Under the pieces are notes generated by a model. It saw nothing but the letters and a program-made list of their open reading frames with translations. It was not told where the DNA came from and did not search any database. From positions 27,273,294 to 27,337,293 of the forward strand of contig NC_063155.1 of NCBI RefSeq assembly GCF_020921035.1: a DNA stretch of 64,000 nt, written 5' to 3'. Made by a program: the position numbers and the translations under genes. This stretch comes from Rhodamnia argentea (Eukaryota > Streptophyta > Magnoliopsida > Myrtales > Myrtaceae). This document shows, one piece after another, positions 36,851-57,213 of the stretch. How positions within the stretch are numbered: the stretch's first letter is position 1; every line of letters begins with the position of its first letter.

Positions 36851-39800
36851 ATTTGTCAACCAAACTTCCCAATTTAAACATTCCACGAGGTATATCATCA
36901 AAGTAAGTCTAACGAGGCTGCTGAGATTTTTCTTCCAGCTCGTCCAATCTTCCAGAAGGCAGCAGAATTTAGAAAAGTCAATACATTGAATGGGAATAAA
37001 AAGAAAAAGCAAACCATGCCCCGAGCCAGTACCACGCATAGCTCAAAATATTTAGAAGAGTACGTTACTTGCGTACAATTACACTTTGACGCCGGCTAAA
37101 ATTTGCATTTCTTACAGTTGCTGTCTTCGTATATGGCTTTTCTTGAGCGACCTAACTATTTGCAAAGTACTGTACAATAAATCACCACTTTCGGCACATT
37201 CACGATGACAAACAGCATAGATAGCCTCCATTATGACCACCAATGGGGAAAACAAATTGAAAAATGTGAATTGCTTCATTAAAACATCAGGCACTCAAAT
37301 TCAAAGCTTGATCTGCTAAAACAACGGTTCAAAAACGCAAGAAAAGGGCAGAGATGAACATTAATATATTAACCAATGAGCAAAGCAAAAAAACCACATG
37401 ATATTGCAGGCAGTCAACTCTCAATGATTTCGGACCAAAAAAAATAATAACTCTGACTATAATTTTTTTCTTTTCAGCAAATACTATGTAATAATGAAGG
37501 CCAAATTCATCTCCCATCTCGAGGATGTCATGTAAACGGCAACAGTGAACTCCTCATGTGCTTTTTGATCACAGATTCTCGAGACAAAAAATTTGAATTG
37601 TGCCAGCAAGGGCTAAATGAGTCCCCAAAATATTACCTTCTGGAGTTTAGGATCTTTAAGCTGAATCGTAGCAATGGCCATATTCCGAGAGGACTTGTGC
37701 AATTTTTTAAAAAGTTATAGCAACTGATTGCACCAATTGAAGATTTAGACTCCACTACTTTAAGCACAAAAGGCATAGAATTTGCTGTTTTTGTCTAAAT
37801 GTAACCATCTTTGGAATTGCGATTCAAGATTCTGCCATTTACCCTTCATTTATATGGACATTTATACACATTCAAATTAAACGTAACAGATCCTTCGCAT
37901 GGTCCAAGCAAAACAATGGCCAAAGCTTCACCTAACCAGCACATTAGTTCGGATGTTTTAAGTATCTGTTTTCTTCCATGAACCAAGTGATCCACAGTCA
38001 AGAGTTACCTTTATAGGGCTTTGTTCGAGTTTTGTTAAGCTTGAGTAACCGGAGTCCCTGACACTACATGACTAACATAGCCTTTGGATACAATAAAACG
38101 TCTTGCAGACAGCTCAGACATATGTAAGAAGACACTAGGTCACATTGGTCACTGCAGTGTATTTTCTTTGCATGTCTGCACGCACATGAGCGCACATTAG
38201 GGGAAAATGGGGAGAACTCATTACCATTGACCTAAATATCAAAACCACAAGTGCGTCTCCACACTAAACTTGTCATTATCCACCCAATTGTCCTTATGTT
38301 GCTATAAAACGTGTTGAGAATCTTGAGATGCAATGGAAGGTAAAGAAAACATCCCCCTTTCTCTTTAGGTGGACAACTTAAAACTCTCAGCCTAAATATC
38401 TTCAGAACCACCCTGGTAATACTAATCAATGACCTCCTGAGTTCTCACAGAAGAAGTTTGGCAGACTAATGGAGAAGGAGCACTTCTAAAGAGATTGCTG
38501 TGGATGTCTATAGATCCTCCTTATCTGGTGTGTCTACCTCTCCAGTACACGTTGGCAAGGAAGTGGGGGAGAATGCAGAGCTATAGTTGTGTGAGAGAAT
38601 GGAGTGAAACAGAAGCAAGTTAATAGTGATGCCCAGTGATCAAGGATGACAAATAAGCAGCTCGCACATTGCCACCAGACTCTCCGACGAAAGTTTTATG
38701 TTTCAATAGGTTGCTATCTTCTTCATGTAAAGCTTGTTGGCCGGGAATTTTAACTTCATACAAAGGCAACGATTTAGCTGTCTCTTAAACTGTGAAACAC
38801 TCGTCCTTGAAGTCTGCGACTGCAAAGGAACTTGTATTGCATTCAAGACAGGACATCTTCTCAAACATTCTCTTGCATTATCGAACCCAATTCACTCAAA
38901 CTTTACATTAATACTGTTGATTGCCAGTATCAATTCTGCAACATTACCCAGATTCATATCACCAACTCACTCTATTCTCTCTTTTTGTGAAGGGGTCTGG
39001 AAGTATGATTTGAAACCATGACCTCTAGGATCTTTGTGAGAATTCTCAGTCCAACTGAACACAAAGACAAATACTGGCTTACATTTTTTCCAAAACACCC
39101 AGCGAAAGACCCACCTAACACTGGCTTACTGACAAATACGAATCCTTGCGTACTCATAAAGAGCCTCAAGTATTCAACCAAAAAAGGAAGTCCAGTACAG
39201 AACGATCCTTGAAGTTCAAAGAGAGAGGGATGTTAATCCAAAAAATAATAGGTAACATGTAATAAGAAACGTAAAGACTATTTATAACCCACAAAGTGAA
39301 ACTGATCGTGTCATAAAATGTCCAGTAAAAATCCGTTACTCTTCCTTCAATTCCTAATGGATGTATATTTCTCTAAGCCTAAATACTTGTTCACGCAATT
39401 GAGTTGCCTAAATGCCCATAATCTGGGTTCCCAACTCAGCTAGCAGGTACTAAAAAACCAACCCTACATCTTATTTCCCATTTGAAGGCCAGCAATGACA
39501 ACTTACTAACTGCTAACGTATGCGAAACAGAGAGAATTTAAAGGACTAAAACATAGACTGGAGGATGAATCTAATACTAGTGAGGGAAAAAAGAAAGAAA
39601 GGAATCTTAACTTGTACGGATAATGATTACCTATAGGATATGAAGATACTTACGAGACTCGCAGAGGCATGGAACCTGTGCCCTAAAAAGACAAAAAGAT
39701 CACATCAGGGGCCATCTAATCTTCACATTGCCTCAAAGCTACACCAAAACTAGAATAACAGCCCAAATTTTAGATATTACTACTCACGGACGCATCCTTC

Positions 39801-40340
39801 CACTTTGAAGGCTGCTGCGATAAGTCTCCAGTGTATAGCCTCCAGAGTCATTAGTCCATGGATCAGATGTAACATAACTTGATTAGGCTATGTACATATA
39901 TGATACAAAAAGCAAGGGAAAATCGCACAGAAAAGAATGGCTGATAAAACCTCCTCACTTATCAATTAGAGAAATAGAGGACAAAAGCATCGGTTCAATG
40001 CAAAGTACAAACACTAGAAGGGAATTGTCAAATCCACATTCAATGACCCCTAACAATTAGCTCGATCATACAAGGGATCCCAATATGGCATCAAACAGAA
40101 AAAATTTTATTTTCCCCCATACATCGATTATCGAGACCCATACAGCTTATGTACGTCACAATCATGGTGGTTCATTTTAGGAGATATGGGTACAACATAT
40201 AGCAAAGAGCATTATTTAGTACTTTCAAGGTTTCACAACAAGCTCCCAATCAACAAACCAAGGTACCTTCTCCAGAGTGCCTTTGTAAAGCAATTAAACA
40301 CTGGAAGGTTGCCTCAAAGCAGTGGGAGATATCCTGAACC
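36850..40340 (-). other. Unassigned region with exon-like segments, minus strand
   Basis: The ORF lengths are short, but several pieces have good splice signals on the minus strand. One is 40333-40267 (acceptor TTCAG, donor GTACCT). Another ends at 39788 with donor GTGAGT. A third is 39682-39654 (acceptor TTTTTAG, donor GTAAGT). A fourth ends at 37640 with donor GTAATA and reads MAIATIQLKDPKLQK. There are also coding-looking stretches at about 38780-38622 (ending NVRAAYLSSLITGHHY) and 37229-37112 (ending RSLKKSHIRRQQL). I could not join them into one protein, and competing frames stay open. Options are spliced 3' UTR exons of PRP4K, a non-coding RNA, or an unrecognised gene with small exons. 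Confidence 0.3.
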
Positions 40341-40877
40341 AAAAATTCTATTAGACTCAAGATAATCCAAGCAATTTGCATGATGAACACTAAGTAAAGA
40401 ACTGCCACACTAGCATGACATAGGTAGCCAGCCTGGAGTTCAAAAGCCAGACATCTGGCAAAGTTAAAGATGAGAAAAATGCAGTCCACGAAGGACTTTT
40501 ACTACCATTTACCAAGAACTATACCAACAACCCAATTTTATTCCTGTTATTGATCTCCATCAGATTGAACGCTAACATAAATTGGAATTACATATGAAAG
40601 AAATATAATGAACTTGATAACAGGTAAAGAACGCCTTCAGCAAGTATCTTACAATAGGAACAGTACAATCCACTGAAAGAACCGCCAGTAAAGTGTATTC
40701 TTGAACAAACGTCATCCCCCTTCAATAATGGCATAAACCCTCTTGAAGCTCTTCTTCCAGCATAGGTAATTAAGCAAAGATAATGTCGAAATGATTAGAT
40801 ATTCTGAATAAGAATTATCTTCCAAAGACAATTATCAAGTGCAACAGCATTCTGGAGTCAAAAATCAGCAACATGTT

Positions 40878-47838
<6,961 letters not shown>

Positions 47839-50270
47839 GGGTGAGGCGGGAGGAGCGGCGGTGGGAATCGGAATCGGAATCGGAGTCGGAGCTAGGGTTT
47901 TCGCCCTTGGTCTAGCGGCCCCGCGCGCCGAACCACTAACGATGTTGTGTGGTAGCGACTAGCGAGAGAAAGAGGAATTAAGAGGTGGTGAAATCAGAGA
48001 GGGAGAGAGTGGAGCGAGGTTTCCATAGAAGGATTGCGCTAGAATGATGGGATGATTTCAGAAATTCCAGTTCAGGAAGAGGCCCGGTTTTGTTTTTAGC
48101 CCCCGAACAGAGAAAAGACTCGAGAGCTTTACGACGACGCGCAGGCTTTTCGAGGAACTCGGGATTTCCTCGCTAGTCATTAATGCCGATAACCATTATT
48201 CGAAAAAAGTCATTCCGATTAAAATTATTATTTTTTATTTTATCTTTTGAATGAATTTTAGAGAATTAAAATATATTTAGTAATTATATAAAATTTCTGT
48301 TTCTAAAACAGAAACATAATTAGTAACTATATAAAATTTTAATTTTCGAAAATAATTTATCTTCCGAATTATTTTCATTTACGTCAAATAATTACGTAGT
48401 TACTTTGCGAAATTTCATCCTACATTAAAGATTAATTAATATCGATTCTCTTATATAGCATATTACATATAATATTTTTTTCGTGTTATTTTGTCTAATT
48501 GTCATGTTATAATGAGTCATTTTAAGAGTATAAAAAAGACATACCATGTTGGGTTAGTGTGTGATTTTAAATTAACTTGAGCCGTCGTAGATCTATATCA
48601 AATCGCAATGAATGAATATCAAATTCGAACTTATTATAATTGATGGCATGTATATGTGTACATGCGAATGAAGTTGCCATCAGCCTTTGAGGAAGATAGA
48701 TTGAAAACATTATCGACCGGTTGAGAGAAACAGTTCGATTCTACGCAACCGGCGAAATTTAGGATCCAGGGACTTGATTACGTCGTTGTTTCCACAAACG
48801 CCCTTTCGGCACCGAAATTGAGTGTTTTCTAAACGTGTTTCATACAAATTTTTAATTCATTTGTAAACCTATGAGGTAAACCAATGCTAAGTGTTCACGC
48901 AGGTTGTTTTTGTCTTTTTTCAATTTTTCTAAAACTAAACTGTCTAAAGTACTTAAACCTAAGCAAATTATAACCAATGAAATCAAGTGCGCAATCAATG
49001 AATCATGGCATTGATAAGTTGCATCATAAAATCCTTATGAAGCCTTAAGGGTTTAGATAAATGTGATTCGGGTTTAATTTTAAATGTGTTTATGATTTTC
49101 CTAAAAAAAAATAGAATCTATGAAATTTAGGCCCAAATTTATGAAAATGAGGTCAAACTAGCCTAATCTAAATTTCTTTTATTTTTAGGGATTTTCTGAA
49201 TATTTTTTATCTTTTAGAATTCTTTTTAATTTTTATGCTTTTTTAAATGTTTTTTTTTAACAAATCATCGTTATGTTTTAGTTCTAGTGAAAAATGACGA
49301 GAGAACAGAAAGGAAAAAGTGAAAAATGTGGGACTTCAATATATTTTATGATTCTAAAAAATGATTCTTTGTCGGAATCAATTTTTTTTTTGTTCATGTT
49401 TTTGCTCTAAAACCGTTCTCGGAAATAGAATCAGAATCAGAATCGGAATCATTTACGTTACCAAACATGATTCTCATCCTTTCTTGCTCCAGGAAACAAA
49501 ATCGGATAACAGGAATCATTTACATGCAGGCCCTAACGGACCCTTATAATTTCCTTTCTCTTTTTTTTTTCTAATTAAGGAAATTAATGTACGGAAAAAT
49601 AAAAATTCAATCACGCAAATTCCGACTGTGGCCCTGCGACAACATTTGATAGGAACCAAAAAAAAAAACAAAAAAGAAGCAAGAGCCAAAGAAACACCAT
49701 GGTAATCGTTCCAAGAAGCTCACAAATGGTAGCGCTCCCCCTCTCGAAAAAGAAGGCGTCTGTACTGCCGACGCGATTTACATTTATTAAGTCCAATGTT
49801 AAACTCGAACAACTTTAATAGCGAGTGTAAAAGCGGGTGCAAACACTGAGTATTTACGACATCGCTTTCTCGAATAGGAGCATGTCGTCGTCGAGTCTCG
49901 ATTCATAGCATTGATGAGAAATTAAATGCTCAATATGACAAGCTTTTAGAACATTTTCCACATCGTCAATGATTATTTCGACTTCCAGTGTGCGTCACAT
50001 TTTGTCTAGAATTGATTATCTGTAAATTCACGAATTTCCACATGATCCATTCGAAAGCCATAATCGAAATTACTCCAATTTATATATACGCATCTCTACT
50101 TATTATAAACCTTGAAATTCATTTCTACAACGTCCCTTTTGAAGCCCTGTGCCTCCGATTGACAAATGGCGATGTAGCAATTTTAACAGTTTACGCGATC
50201 ATATCGATCAACTTCTTGAAGCCCATTCAGCTGCCAAAGCTATCATCCTTTTGATTATTTAATCGGGTGT
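47839..50270. other. PRP4K promoter and AT-rich spacer
   Basis: The first 200 bases hold the PRP4K promoter and leader, with a short (GGAATC)n run at 47866-47890. The rest is AT-rich. At 48270-48340 a TTAGTAA.TATATAAAATTT unit is repeated directly, and at about 49340-49540 GAATCA-type motifs resemble a small MITE. I see no gene. Confidence 0.4.
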
Positions 50271-50811
50271 TTATTGGGTATGGACGTTCGATGGGTGCAC
50301 TTGATGCCCATTCATCGGTGTCCTTAGCTCGTTATGTTGGGTCACCGGAGGATTTTGCTCGACGTGTTCGTCGCCGCTATCGAGCTCTTCAATCTCCAAT
50401 ATTTCGACTCGTCGGTTCATCTTCTTCCTCAGCTTGATAGCCACATCGGACGGCCTGAGCCTCCCACACACGGAAACTCGGCTGTGCGGTTTCTCGATCA
50501 AGTGCGTCTCGATTTCTTCCAAGATGATATCATCTCATCACGAACTAATGGATTGATCTAGAAACTCGAGAAGCAGGATGGGTAAATGTAAAAGAGGAGG
50601 AAGCAGTCCCCAATACCTTTCATGTTCAAGATGATTCTCCTAAGTTTCCTGCAACAAGCATTACAATCTATGCTCATCCTCATAGTCATGCAGCAAACCT
50701 GCAAGGAGTCAGAAAATTTACGAAAGAAAACATTGGTAGTATTACAGATACAGAGCATGGGATCATTCTTGCCTTTAGGGGCATGGACCTGCCGTGGTTC
50801 ATCCTACACAT
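50271..50811 (-). CDS. Small heavy-metal-associated (HMA) domain protein
   Basis: Member of the plant HMA-domain/copper-transport-like family; family members bind a metal ion through CxxC, but the role of this one is unknown. Exons 50698-50617 and 50515-50271 (minus strand) join in phase. They encode TMRMSIDCNACCRKLRRIIL with the Cys-Asn-Ala-Cys site, then EIETHLIEKPHSRVSVCGR and SDVAIKLRKKMNRRVEILEI, which is the complete beta-alpha-beta fold. The C-terminal tail of about 40 residues is acidic then Asn/His-rich, without the CaaX prenylation box of HIPP proteins. The first exon is uncertain: 50811-50773 would give 13 residues (MCRMNHGRSMPLK) and a GC donor AAG|GCAAGA, for 121 residues in all. 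It could instead start inside exon 2 at MTMRMS. Recalled relative is At3g25855, close to PRP4K in Arabidopsis too. Confidence 0.75.
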
Positions 50812-52200
50812 GATTTGCAAGTCGATAATGAAGTCTGATTAAGGAGTTAAAAGAGCTTATGGAAGAGGACTTGGGAGATGGAGGATATGAAGGGTCAAGC
50901 AAGAATGGTTCCAAAGTTCCGCTTTTGGGAAATTCCTTTTTCTTCCCTTCATGTTGGGATCTGATTCTTGCAGCCAAAGAAAGAGGAAGTTGGTTTCTTG
51001 TTCTCAGTGGACAAAGCTGTCCTCAGGGCAAATTCCAAGCTTCTTTCTTGTGGGGTCGTGACTTGAACCCGCGAGAAGCATCATTCTGCCAAACCACAAC
51101 CTACATACGAAGCATCTCTTGCTTTGCTCCTAGGCCATGTAGTCGTGCATTTTCGTAGATATTGCCACACAAGTATTCGCATCTCATAAACACTGCACAG
51201 CCTGATCTACAAGCAAATCTGAATAGCGAGAAGCATTATTTCCGATTAGCTTGAAAAAGGATCAGGCTGTGGCACTACCATCTCCGAGCGTTGTAGAAGA
51301 CACGCAACGGTGTAAGTCAAATCACAACAAAACATGACTCGCCCAGGTCAAGAAAGTATACGTTATTCTCTCCAACCAGTTGTAAGTCCAGAGAGGATTT
51401 TCGGGAGGAATGCCGTTTGACAGAGAGAGAAAATGGAAGTGCATATTTTGAGGAGTGAACAAACTCCCCATCTCACTAATCCTCAACCATCCAAATTCCA
51501 TGAATGAAATGAAAAGGGGAGTGGAAGATTTTCTAACTCTTCCAGCTTTCCCTTCAGGATAGAATGAAAAATAACATGGTGAATGGGAAAATGTCAGTAC
51601 TTTTGCCATCGTTCCCTTTTAACTCCCAACAAGGAAACCCTCTTCTACACCTCATCATTCTACACTTCCCTTTTTCTTCTTCTTCATCTCCCTCACTCAC
51701 CTAAATCCCTTGCAATAAATAACATGGTACAATCCATCCAGATGTTTTCATTCCATTGTAAAACAAAATTCAATTCAATCACCGCAACATCAACTCTTAT
51801 TAACAGAAAGGTCATGTACAGATTGCAAAAAGGATAATATCCCCTGCACAACATACTCAACAGACTCAAAAATTAGTCCTAATGGTTACCCTACTGCACC
51901 CAAAATTGTTGCCTGGGCTATGGCCCCCTCAGGCTGTGGTTACATGTAAAATATAAACTGTGACCAAAAAGGAATTGGATGCGGTTACTCTTCCTATTAA
52001 CAACCTAAGTCAAGGACCCTGGCGCCGCATCGAAATGATGCACAGCATGGAACAAGTATTAAAAATCTAGACCTACTTAGTGACCCGCAGGATTGTGGCA
52101 TGGAATTCAAACCCTGAGCAGCACACTAGACCGAAGTTCAAGAGATTATATTCATCGACCTTGTCCATAGTAAAACTTCAGTAATCACAAACTGCTGGTT
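50812..52200. other. HMA promoter and BAH-agenet 3' spacer
   Basis: I recognise no gene. A 99-codon frame at 50859-51158 on + shows no family features. The last part probably contains the 3' UTR of the BAH-agenet gene. Confidence 0.4.
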
Positions 52201-52214
52201 GTATTGCCATCATT

Positions 52215-52405
52215 TACCTGCTCTGTTATTGCGCCGTCTTCGGTGACTTCTCTTCCCTCGTCCTTTCCACTCCATTGGCAATATAATATTGCCCTCCCGA
52301 CGTACCTGCACCTCAACTACATTTTCATTACCAGGTGATAGACACTGGTGGCCTTTCACCTGGACATGACCAAGCTTGTCAGCGTCGGCACAACTGAAGA
52401 ACTGA
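52215..52405 (-). other. Overlapping open frame at the 3' end of the BAH-agenet gene
   Basis: In a frame different from the last exon, about 60 codons stay open from 52405 down to 52215. They read DKLGHVQVKGHQCLSPGNEN and later EGNIILPMEWKGRGKRS and a basic HRRRRNNR tail. A strong acceptor (CACTTTTCAG) lies at its start and a phase-compatible donor AAG|GTACAG lies about 125 bases upstream in the last exon. An alternatively spliced C-terminus is possible; it may equally be a chance frame in the 3' UTR. Confidence 0.35.
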
Positions 52406-55400
52406 AAAGTGAATCACCCGCAAACTTGCAGTTGTCGTGCTCAACTTTCAGGGTGGCATCTATCAAAAACCTCGCACGGGTACAGATTCCCATCTCCGGC
52501 GAGCTCATACAGTCATTATCAAACTGTACCTTCGAGGAAGAGCTCCCACCACTTCGACTTCTCTTCCTTGAAACCTTCCATTTCAAATGAGCAAGAGAAT
52601 CATCCTTCAGAAGATCTGGAACAGCCAGCGACTCATCTACCCCATCATATTGAGAGTACGGCCGATGATTCAAAGGATTCTCACAACCAGCCTCATTGTT
52701 TCTTGATGTCTTACAGTCCTTAATTGCAGCTTCAACAGCCTCATTACTGCGATGTCCCCCCACATGCTGATCCATCCGCAAATGAGGCGATATTGCAGTG
52801 ATGATATCAGCTCTATTCCGTATATGAATCCATCTATTTTCTGACCATTCTCGGGAATGTCTCAAGTCCCCAAGTGGGAAGACTAATTCTCGTTTTTCTC
52901 CTGCATAAGGTAAGAAGTGAATACTAACAACAAGATGGGGAAAAGCAGAGTAAAAATATAATGTGAGAATCTGTACAACAGAGAGAAAATTCAAGAAAGT
53001 AAAATCTCTTTCAAACCTGGGAAATAGACAAGCAGTCTGCCTTCAGATTCTCCGCGGACCACGATGCCCTCCCACCACCCATCATTCCACCAAGCATCCA
53101 CAACAGTCCCAGCATCAACAACCTTTGGAACTTCACATTCTCTAGACTGTTGGGATGGCCGAATCATTGACCTTCCAAGAATTCTGAAACCAAATTCATC
53201 AGCAGAAGCCTCTCTACATGCTGGAATCCACTCCTGCAATGTCAAACCAGTAAAACATGAAATTAGCAATATAATAACTGTCGTAACACCGCATGTGAAA
53301 TATCCCAACCAAAAAACGCAGTAAGTGATATAGATATGAGAAAGCACACCTCAAGCTTCTTTGTTTCATCAACTGCATCCAGAATGTCCTGATAACGAAC
53401 CTTAACTTTGGCATTGGAAGCCTTAATGATTAAAGCTCTGTACCAACATCCCCTCAAGCCACTGTCTTGAGATAGCACCTCGACTTCAGAACCTACGATG
53501 AAATGATGTGGAGGGTCTTTCTTCATTATTTTTTGCTCAGAGCATTCATTCGAACAATGCATCTCAATGTCATCACTTTCCTTCACATGGCGTTGCTTCT
53601 TTGCAGGTCTGATACCACCATCTTCATCAACATTGCATTTAATATCTCGTGGAAATTCAGTCACCTGAGATCTTAGTGGAGGTTTCGGTAGAGGAAAGGG
53701 ATTCATACGTTTCAGGACATCCTGATTCCAGTATCCTTCAACTTGAGTAATATCAAAAGGCTTCATCTCATCCTCTTCGAAGAGGTTATGGCAAACAAAT
53801 ATTTCCAAAGAAGATTTGCTTGCCTCATTCATATATTTATTGAAATGCTGGGGACTGAGGACAGTAGCCAATCCATCAATACATTCGATGCTGAGATCTT
53901 GAAGACAAAGAGAAAAGAAAATCTCTCTGTCATTAAAATTGCGAGGCAAATCCATCCCAACCTCATCAACTTTGTGAAACCATTGTACAACAACCATCTT
54001 GTTGCCCTTGGAATCCTCGAACATATCGTCTAAGTAAGCAACCAGTCGTTTATCCTCTTCAGCAAGAACATACACAAAATCATGAACCTGAAATTATAGA
54101 GAAAAAAGTAAAACACAGCGAGACATTCGTGCCAAACAAAGACAAAGGATAACTAGCAAAAATTCCCGATAAAATGAAAAAGAAACTGAGATCTAAATAG
54201 AACTTACAGAGACTTTGACACCTTTACGGAGAAAAGAAGGAAAATGCTTCCGCTTTTTTTTGCATGTCCACGGGGAGCCTATCCACTGGATCTCCTTGGA
54301 AGAATGACCCAGTTTCGCAGTCAGAGAATCCTGAACAGGGGAAAAGATGCAGAAGATATAAATGATTAAACAGAGCAACGAGAAAAAAAAGAGAAAATAG
54401 ACAGTGAGGTGCTCATAACCATTAACAAACACCACATCAAGCAACCGAAAAACTGGAATCTTCCATCACTTTCACTCTGAATCCGGCCAAGTCATAACCT
54501 TTTCAGCAAGTTTTACATCGGTCTTATGACCTTGTACTTATAAGGACTGAATGACAGAAAACACAAAAGAAATGGAAATGGAACATTCAAGCTCTTTGGC
54601 AATACTAAGGCCCTTGATTCTCAAATCACATAAGAATGGTAAAAGGCTAAAAGATAAGATACAATCAAGTTCACAAATGGCGCACAATTATTTAGCACAG
54701 ATCCAAAAGTCCCAACTTAAGAAAAAGTCTACAAGATAGAAGATATGCTAAGAGGGATGATGGGTACAAACCCTAGGGAAACCAACATCCAGCTTCTGTG
54801 CACCTTCTCTAGCCAAAAAGCCACTGTCCGCATGATGCTGCTGTTCAGATGACCGACCTACAAAAGTACAATTCATGAAACTGAAATCAAGCACACATTG
54901 TATCCTTTGACAAAAGCACACTAAATCGAAGGGGAAGTACTGAATCGATCAGAAGCAGTGCAACAATGATATCCAAACATCCAAAGATTCAGAAGAATTG
55001 CATCAGACAGGAGATCATCAGGCCTCGAAGTGTTCTTAATTAGGACAGGCCAATAGCGATAGTGGGTTCGAATACATCTAAGGAAAGCCCAATCCATTAA
55101 CAAAATGACAAGATCGGCCATGAAAGGTTATAACCTAGATTATTTGAGGGCATTTCGATTCCGATGCTCTCAACCAGCTCTTTAAAATTTGAAAAGGCAT
55201 TCCTGCAGCCCAGATCATCATCAGTTTGCAATAACATGAACAACAGAACCACAATAAACACACAACCACGGCATAGAGTATGGCAAGCAGTTTCCAAAAC
55301 GGAAACAAGAACATCTCAAGGTCGGTAAAAACGCAAGGAACTGCCACATATGGACACTTTCATGATCCATAATCATAAAGGCGATGGGAGACAAGCAAAT

Positions 55401-56409
55401 CTTCACGGAAAAATCTGCTATTGAAGCAATCAATTGAGGGAGTAGAATGATTGGGCTGCGTCCAAGAAACAAGAAATTATAATTATCAGCTTCAAGAAAG
55501 CAGTTTTGCGAGTTCACAAAAATCCCAAATAACAGGAGAAGAAACTTCAAACACGGGATCTTTTTCCATGAGAAACAAATGGTTTAGGCTCAGTGTCTCC
55601 TTTCCAGTTACGACAGGTTAATTTCCATCAGCCTCAAATCTTTCGCCGGCATCCGTCTCTAAACCAAAAGAAAAGAACCATCTTTCGCAGATGCGTTTGA
55701 AGGAGACGAAAGGAACAGCAGGTTACAGATACACGTTGACATTAATTTCTTCAGCGCGCAAGGAGCTCAAAGGGCGCAAATTTCAACAAGGAGCAAATGA
55801 ATAATATACTTGAATTATCAACTGCACTCATAACCAACCAAAAGGTTTTAATCCGGACAAGGAAGCCAGAAAAAACACAGAACCCCGTTCCAAAAAAAGA
55901 AATGGATGAGATAATTTGGATTGAAGTACCAAAAGACAAAACCGTATTAAATCAAACGAAGCACGGAAAAAAAAAAGCGTATCAAACGTCCGCTTCGAAT
56001 GTTCAGAAACTGAAAGAGAAGAGCCCAACAAGAAAAACGCCAATCGTGTCCATGAAAAACTTCATCTTATTGAACTTAGAAACGAAGATAGGGAAGAAAA
56101 GAAGCCACACCCACCTTGAATGACGGAGTTCAACCAGTCGACGACCTCCCTTCGGCACTTGAGGCTCGAGACCAGCGAGGAATCCCCGAGCCCAATCGCG
56201 GACCGGCTCCGCAACGCGCAGTTGTAGGACATGTGCCTCAAGGTCCTTTCCCGCCCCACCACGGCCAGATCTTTGCCTCCGTCCCTCCGCCTCAGGAAGA
56301 AATGGACCTCCCTCCTCCCCTTGTCGCTCGACACGGGCACCTCCTCCCACGCCACGTACCCGGACGACGCCGCGCTCGACGGAGACGCCGCCGCAGCCGA
56401 TTTCTCCAT
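52356..56409 (-). CDS. BAH plus agenet domain chromatin-associated protein
   Basis: Probable nuclear histone-reader protein; plant proteins pairing a BAH domain with agenet (Tudor-like) modules bind modified histones, but the exact ligand here is unknown. Six exons (minus strand): 56409-56115, 54857-54772, 54330-54208, 54087-53350, 53233-53017, 52900-52356. They encode 667 residues in phase. The N-terminal 127 residues carry a YVAWEEVPVSSDKGRREVHF segment. A basic patch CKKKRKHFPSFLRKG precedes the BAH domain, which runs from about 169 (VHDFVYVLAEEDKR) to about 290. Two agenet-like modules follow: SEVEVLSQDSGLRGCWYRA (from about 365) and GTVVDAWWNDGWWEGIVV (from about 455). A Ser/Arg-rich stretch KRSRSGGSSSS comes near the end. 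The model ends TSLVMSR; a second open frame overlaps this end. Recalled relative is At1g68580. Confidence 0.88.
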
Positions 56410-57213
56410 CTGTCCCCCGAACGGATCCCGATTCGACGCAAAACCCAAAGAAAAACTCCTGATCGGGAGAACCCCTGAACGATACGAAGCTCCGGCGAGA
56501 AACTCTTCACCTCCTTCGCTCTCCCTCAATCTATAGGAATAGCAATCTGCCCACGGGTCTTCCTCTTCGTTGGCGTGGAATGAGAGAGAGGGATATTTAA
56601 TATTTTGAACTGAGGAATTTTTTGAAACGGATTAATATACCCAGAGGGAGAGAGAATGGGGTGAGGGGGAGAAGGGGCTAGGGTTTCGAGATTGGAGATC
56701 AGGGCATAGAGGGAGAATGGACGGCCGAGATTGGATCGACGAGGGTGACGCGCGAGGAAGGTGAGTAGGAAATTGCCCGAGGAGAATGCGGATGGGAATT
56801 GTCGGAAATGCCCCCGCGAGGGTAGCGAAATGACGGGCGTGCCATGCTTATCCCCAATCAGCGATCACACGGTGGATGAGAGAGAGAGAGAGCAAGTGGG
56901 AGGGGGAGATCTGTGAAAAAGTGGCGTCCGCAATTGCCGCGACTGGGAATGAGACGACTCGCTCTTTCTTGGTCGCCAGCTGTCATTGACGAGCAAATCT
57001 CTCTCTTTTTCTTTTTCTTTTTCTTTTTCTTTTTCCTTTTTTCCTTTAAAATCTACAAATCTTAATCAACATTACCAAAATATTAACTTTTGACTAAGCC
57101 TCTTGGTCATAATTTAAACGATTCAAGATCGTAGAATCGTTACCTCTAACAAGGCTCTTTGTTGATGAATTGTATCAGAGAACGTGACAAGGAGAAAGTT
57201 GGATTATTATACA
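56410..57213. other. BAH-agenet promoter and leader
   Basis: Pyrimidine/purine-rich DNA upstream of the minus-strand start codon, with a GA run near 56880 and a TTTTC pentamer run (about 8 units) at 57003-57045. I see no gene. Confidence 0.4.
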
